In this document: in pieces, positions 61,958-64,000 of the stretch
Layout of the letters: each line of letters begins with the position of its first letter
Position numbering within the stretch: the first letter of the stretch is position 1
NCBI RefSeq assembly: GCF_020541225.1
Contig: NZ_CP045889.1
Span: 558,001 to 622,000, forward strand
Reading direction: 5' to 3'
DNA: 64,000 bases
Origin: Candidatus Steffania adelgidicola
GTDB lineage: Bacteria; Pseudomonadota; Gammaproteobacteria; Enterobacterales; Enterobacteriaceae
Translations under genes and position numbers: made by a program
Notes under the pieces: model-generated
Told to the model about the DNA's origin: nothing
What the model saw: only the letters and a program-made list of their open reading frames with translations
Databases searched by the model: none

Positions 61958-64000
61958 TTAAAACAAATTACATTTAAAGAATGGTAGAAAATAGTGTTTC
62001 GCAGCTAAGATAATCGCCTTAATTTGTTTTTTATCTAACGGATGAAGTACTCGATTCAAATAAGGATCTTCGATTTCGCCAGGATAATACTTATTCCCCT
62101 GCCAGGCTTGTATCAGTTTGTCATGTGCCTCCAGTTGTCGGATTTCCTCTTTGTTAACGCTCTGTGTTACTTTATTGTAACAGTGGGTTAGCCATGCTCC
62201 TCCCGACCGAGGTAAAAGTAAAAGAGGTGACGTCATACCCTGAGAGTATCCGTTAATCAGGAAAACTAAAAAATCTTTTGCCTGGCAGCTAGGCAGGGGT
62301 GCGAAATGCCATGCTCCGCGCATACCGACTATCCGACTCTCTCCTTTTCCCCCCATAGCGCAATAGACTAGATGTTCCAACCACAACAGTATGCCGTCTC
62401 GAGCAGATAGAGTGCCAGGTCGCCACCGTAATAATCCGTTTTCCTGTACCTTTGGCAGCAAACCAGAAAGCAATATATTGTCTAGTTTGATATGAATATC
62501 AAGATCCTGTGTATCTAAGAGTCGCCACGCTCTTACTTGCTGAGCAAGCGGTGCCAGCTTTTTAGATTCTTTAAGCCAATATAGTTCACCAAACGCGCCA
62601 TAGGGTAACAAGCCGGCGCCACGGACTTGGCGAAACAGTTTTTCAGTACTTTCCTCGTTGATCATTACGTTTAGCAACCGGTTGTTAAGTTGATATCGAG
62701 TCAGATTATCTAAGATAAAAGGTTCTTCCCCGAGCAGCTCAATTGAGGTCTGCTGAAAGGAGATCCCTAGACGCTGTACAAACCACGCACGGATCGGATG
62801 TCGATAAAATCGCATCAATTCATCTAAACTGATAGTGTTGAAGTCCAGCGGTTTTAACGGGGTGATAAAAGGCGACTCTGGCTTGCCTTCATTTCTGGCG
62901 GCTGGTAGCCATTCGTTAGCGAAGCTTTGGAACTTGCTATCGGGTAGAAAATTTTCTGGCATGAAAGGCATTCGACTGTGCCATTGCCACAGATGTGCAC
63001 GTATCTGCTCGGTATTGTTCTCAACATTCAGGTGCATGTCATCAAGTAGATAAAAACTATGTGTGATATAATCACTGAGCTCACTTATGAGTATCGAGGG
63101 ATAGCGTGAGGTATTATCTTGAAGAGTATTGCCGATAAAACTAATATACAGTTTCTCCTGTGCACACAGGAGAAGCTCTAGAAACAGATAGCGCTCACCA
63201 TAACGATCGCTTTGGTCACCATGTCTAGGTTGCTGCGCCATCAGGTCAAACCCTTCTACCATTGGTGTTCTCGGATAAACACCATCATTCATGCCTAGTA
63301 GGCAGATAATACGGTATGGAATCAAGCGCATCGGTAGTAGGGTACAGAAATTTATACCACCGCTTAGAAATCGATGATTAACTCGATTCTGATCTAGCTT
63401 TTGAGCTAGTTGTTCTCGAAGTAGTCTCACTGGTACCGGCTGATTGTATCCCGTTTGTATACCGGATCGTAAGATCTGCTGCCAATAATTCTCCATCAAT
63501 GCAAGCGCCGATTCAGCTTCAGGGTCAGGTAAGAAGAAATCCTCTATCATTTTTCTAGCGCAAGGACCCCAGGAATCTAAAGAGCGCGGTTGTGCAAGCC
63601 AGTCTTGCCATTGACGAAGCTGTTTTAACAGCTCCCCTAGTTGACCAACTAGATTTGCTATCAAGCCACTGGATTCGTCGTAAGGCACAATACCCTGCCA
63701 ATCCCCACTCTTACTTTCCATTGCATAGCCTAGTAGCATTCGAGTTAAACCAAATTGCCACGTATTCTGACCAGTAGCAGGTAACATCAGTTTACGAAAT
63801 GTATCGTCGTCTAACCCCCATCGAATGCCAGACTCTGCTACCCATTTGCGTAGTATGTGGAGCTCTGTCTCATTAATTTTAAAGCGAGCCGATAATGCTG
63901 GTACCTCGAGTAACGCTAGAACCTGTTCAGCCGAAAATCGACTCTGGGGTAATTCGAGTAGGTTAAGAACGGTAAGCACAACAGGGTGGATTGACCGTAC
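61958..64000 (-). CDS. recC: exodeoxyribonuclease V subunit RecC, N-terminal part outside window
   Basis: Subunit of the RecBCD helicase-nuclease for double-strand-break repair; RecC holds the Chi-recognition site and splits the strands. About 681 residues of a protein that has 1122 in E. coli are present; the frame is open to the window edge, so the gene continues. Recognisable segments include ESGIRWGLDDDTFRKL, GLTRMLLGYAMES, VPYDESSGLIA, ICLLGMNDGVYPR, SRYPSILISEL, LPYGAFGELYW, LRWRPGTLSA and SGGAWLTHCYN. No stop or frameshift interrupts it. The C-terminus FLPFFKCNLF matches FLLPLFRFNQS. Divergence is higher than in the chaperones. Whether recB and recD exist lies outside this window. Confidence 0.93.
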   Translation of the reverse strand, partial: VRSIHPVVLTVLNLLELPQSRFSAEQVLALLEVPALSARFKINETELHILRKWVAESGIRWGLDDDTFRKLMLPATGQNTWQFGLTRMLLGYAMESKSGDWQGIVPYDESSGLIANLVGQLGELLKQLRQWQDWLAQPRSLDSWGPCARKMIEDFFLPDPEAESALALMENYWQQILRSGIQTGYNQPVPVRLLREQLAQKLDQNRVNHRFLSGGINFCTLLPMRLIPYRIICLLGMNDGVYPRTPMVEGFDLMAQQPRHGDQSDRYGERYLFLELLLCAQEKLYISFIGNTLQDNTSRYPSILISELSDYITHSFYLLDDMHLNVENNTEQIRAHLWQWHSRMPFMPENFLPDSKFQSFANEWLPAARNEGKPESPFITPLKPLDFNTISLDELMRFYRHPIRAWFVQRLGISFQQTSIELLGEEPFILDNLTRYQLNNRLLNVMINEESTEKLFRQVRGAGLLPYGAFGELYWLKESKKLAPLAQQVRAWRLLDTQDLDIHIKLDNILLSGLLPKVQENGLLRWRPGTLSARDGILLWLEHLVYCAMGGKGESRIVGMRGAWHFAPLPSCQAKDFLVFLINGYSQGMTSPLLLLPRSGGAWLTHCYNKVTQSVNKEEIRQLEAHDKLIQAWQGNKYYPGEIEDPYLNRVLHPLDKKQIKAIILAAKHYFLPFFKCNLF

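Overview
This window looks like part of the chromosome of a host-restricted gammaproteobacterial endosymbiont of the Enterobacterales, probably allied to Sodalis or to the secondary symbionts of sap-feeding insects. That placement is inference from three things. Every intact protein aligns over its whole length with an Escherichia coli-type housekeeping gene, several local gene orders are the enterobacterial ones, and the spacers are long, AT-rich and hold recognisable wrecks of the genes expected at those positions. Intact genes cover roughly 31 of 64 kb. I saw no insertion sequence, prophage, CRISPR array, rRNA or secretion-system gene.

Layout. 1-2.4 kb: nlpI remnant, then deaD. 2.7-6.5 kb: remnants of ybaB (weak) and recR, then htpG and adk. 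7-16.1 kb: bolA remnant, tig, clpP, clpX, lon, hupB remnant and ppiD, the classic trigger factor/protease/periplasmic chaperone cluster. 16.5-22.3 kb: prmC and prfA leftward with a dead hemA upstream, divergent from lolB-ispE-prs. 23.1-27.5 kb: dxs and ispA leftward behind a broken xseB, divergent from a dead thiI. 28.7 kb: tRNA-Leu(CAA). 30-33.5 kb: serS, rarA remnant, lolA, ftsK remnant. 36.9-45 kb: widely spaced cls, kdsA, xthA, minC and a minD remnant. 49.4-64 kb: pckA, yicC, hpt, fabB and the 3' two thirds of recC, separated by 1.4-3.6 kb spacers.

Together the survivors support translation and RNA handling (deaD, prfA, prmC, serS, tRNA-Leu, yicC), protein quality control (htpG, tig, clpPX, lon, ppiD), nucleotide supply (adk, prs, hpt), isoprenoids (dxs, ispE, ispA), a maintained Gram-negative envelope (kdsA, lolA, lolB, cls, fabB), DNA repair (xthA, recC) and gluconeogenic carbon flow (pckA). 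Lost functions that can be read directly include heme precursor synthesis (hemA), thiamine/4-thiouridine sulfur transfer (thiI), HU-beta (hupB), NlpI, RecR, RarA, the small subunit of exonuclease VII (xseB), FtsK and MinD.

I did not find a novel defence, secretion or mobile system. The most interesting biology is the decay itself: an apparently intact minC beside a destroyed minD, an xseB remnant whose last codons still overlap the ispA start, preserved heat-shock promoter motifs upstream of htpG and lon, and unexplained perfect hairpins and palindromes in gene deserts. All assignments come from reading and remembered family sequences; no database search was run.
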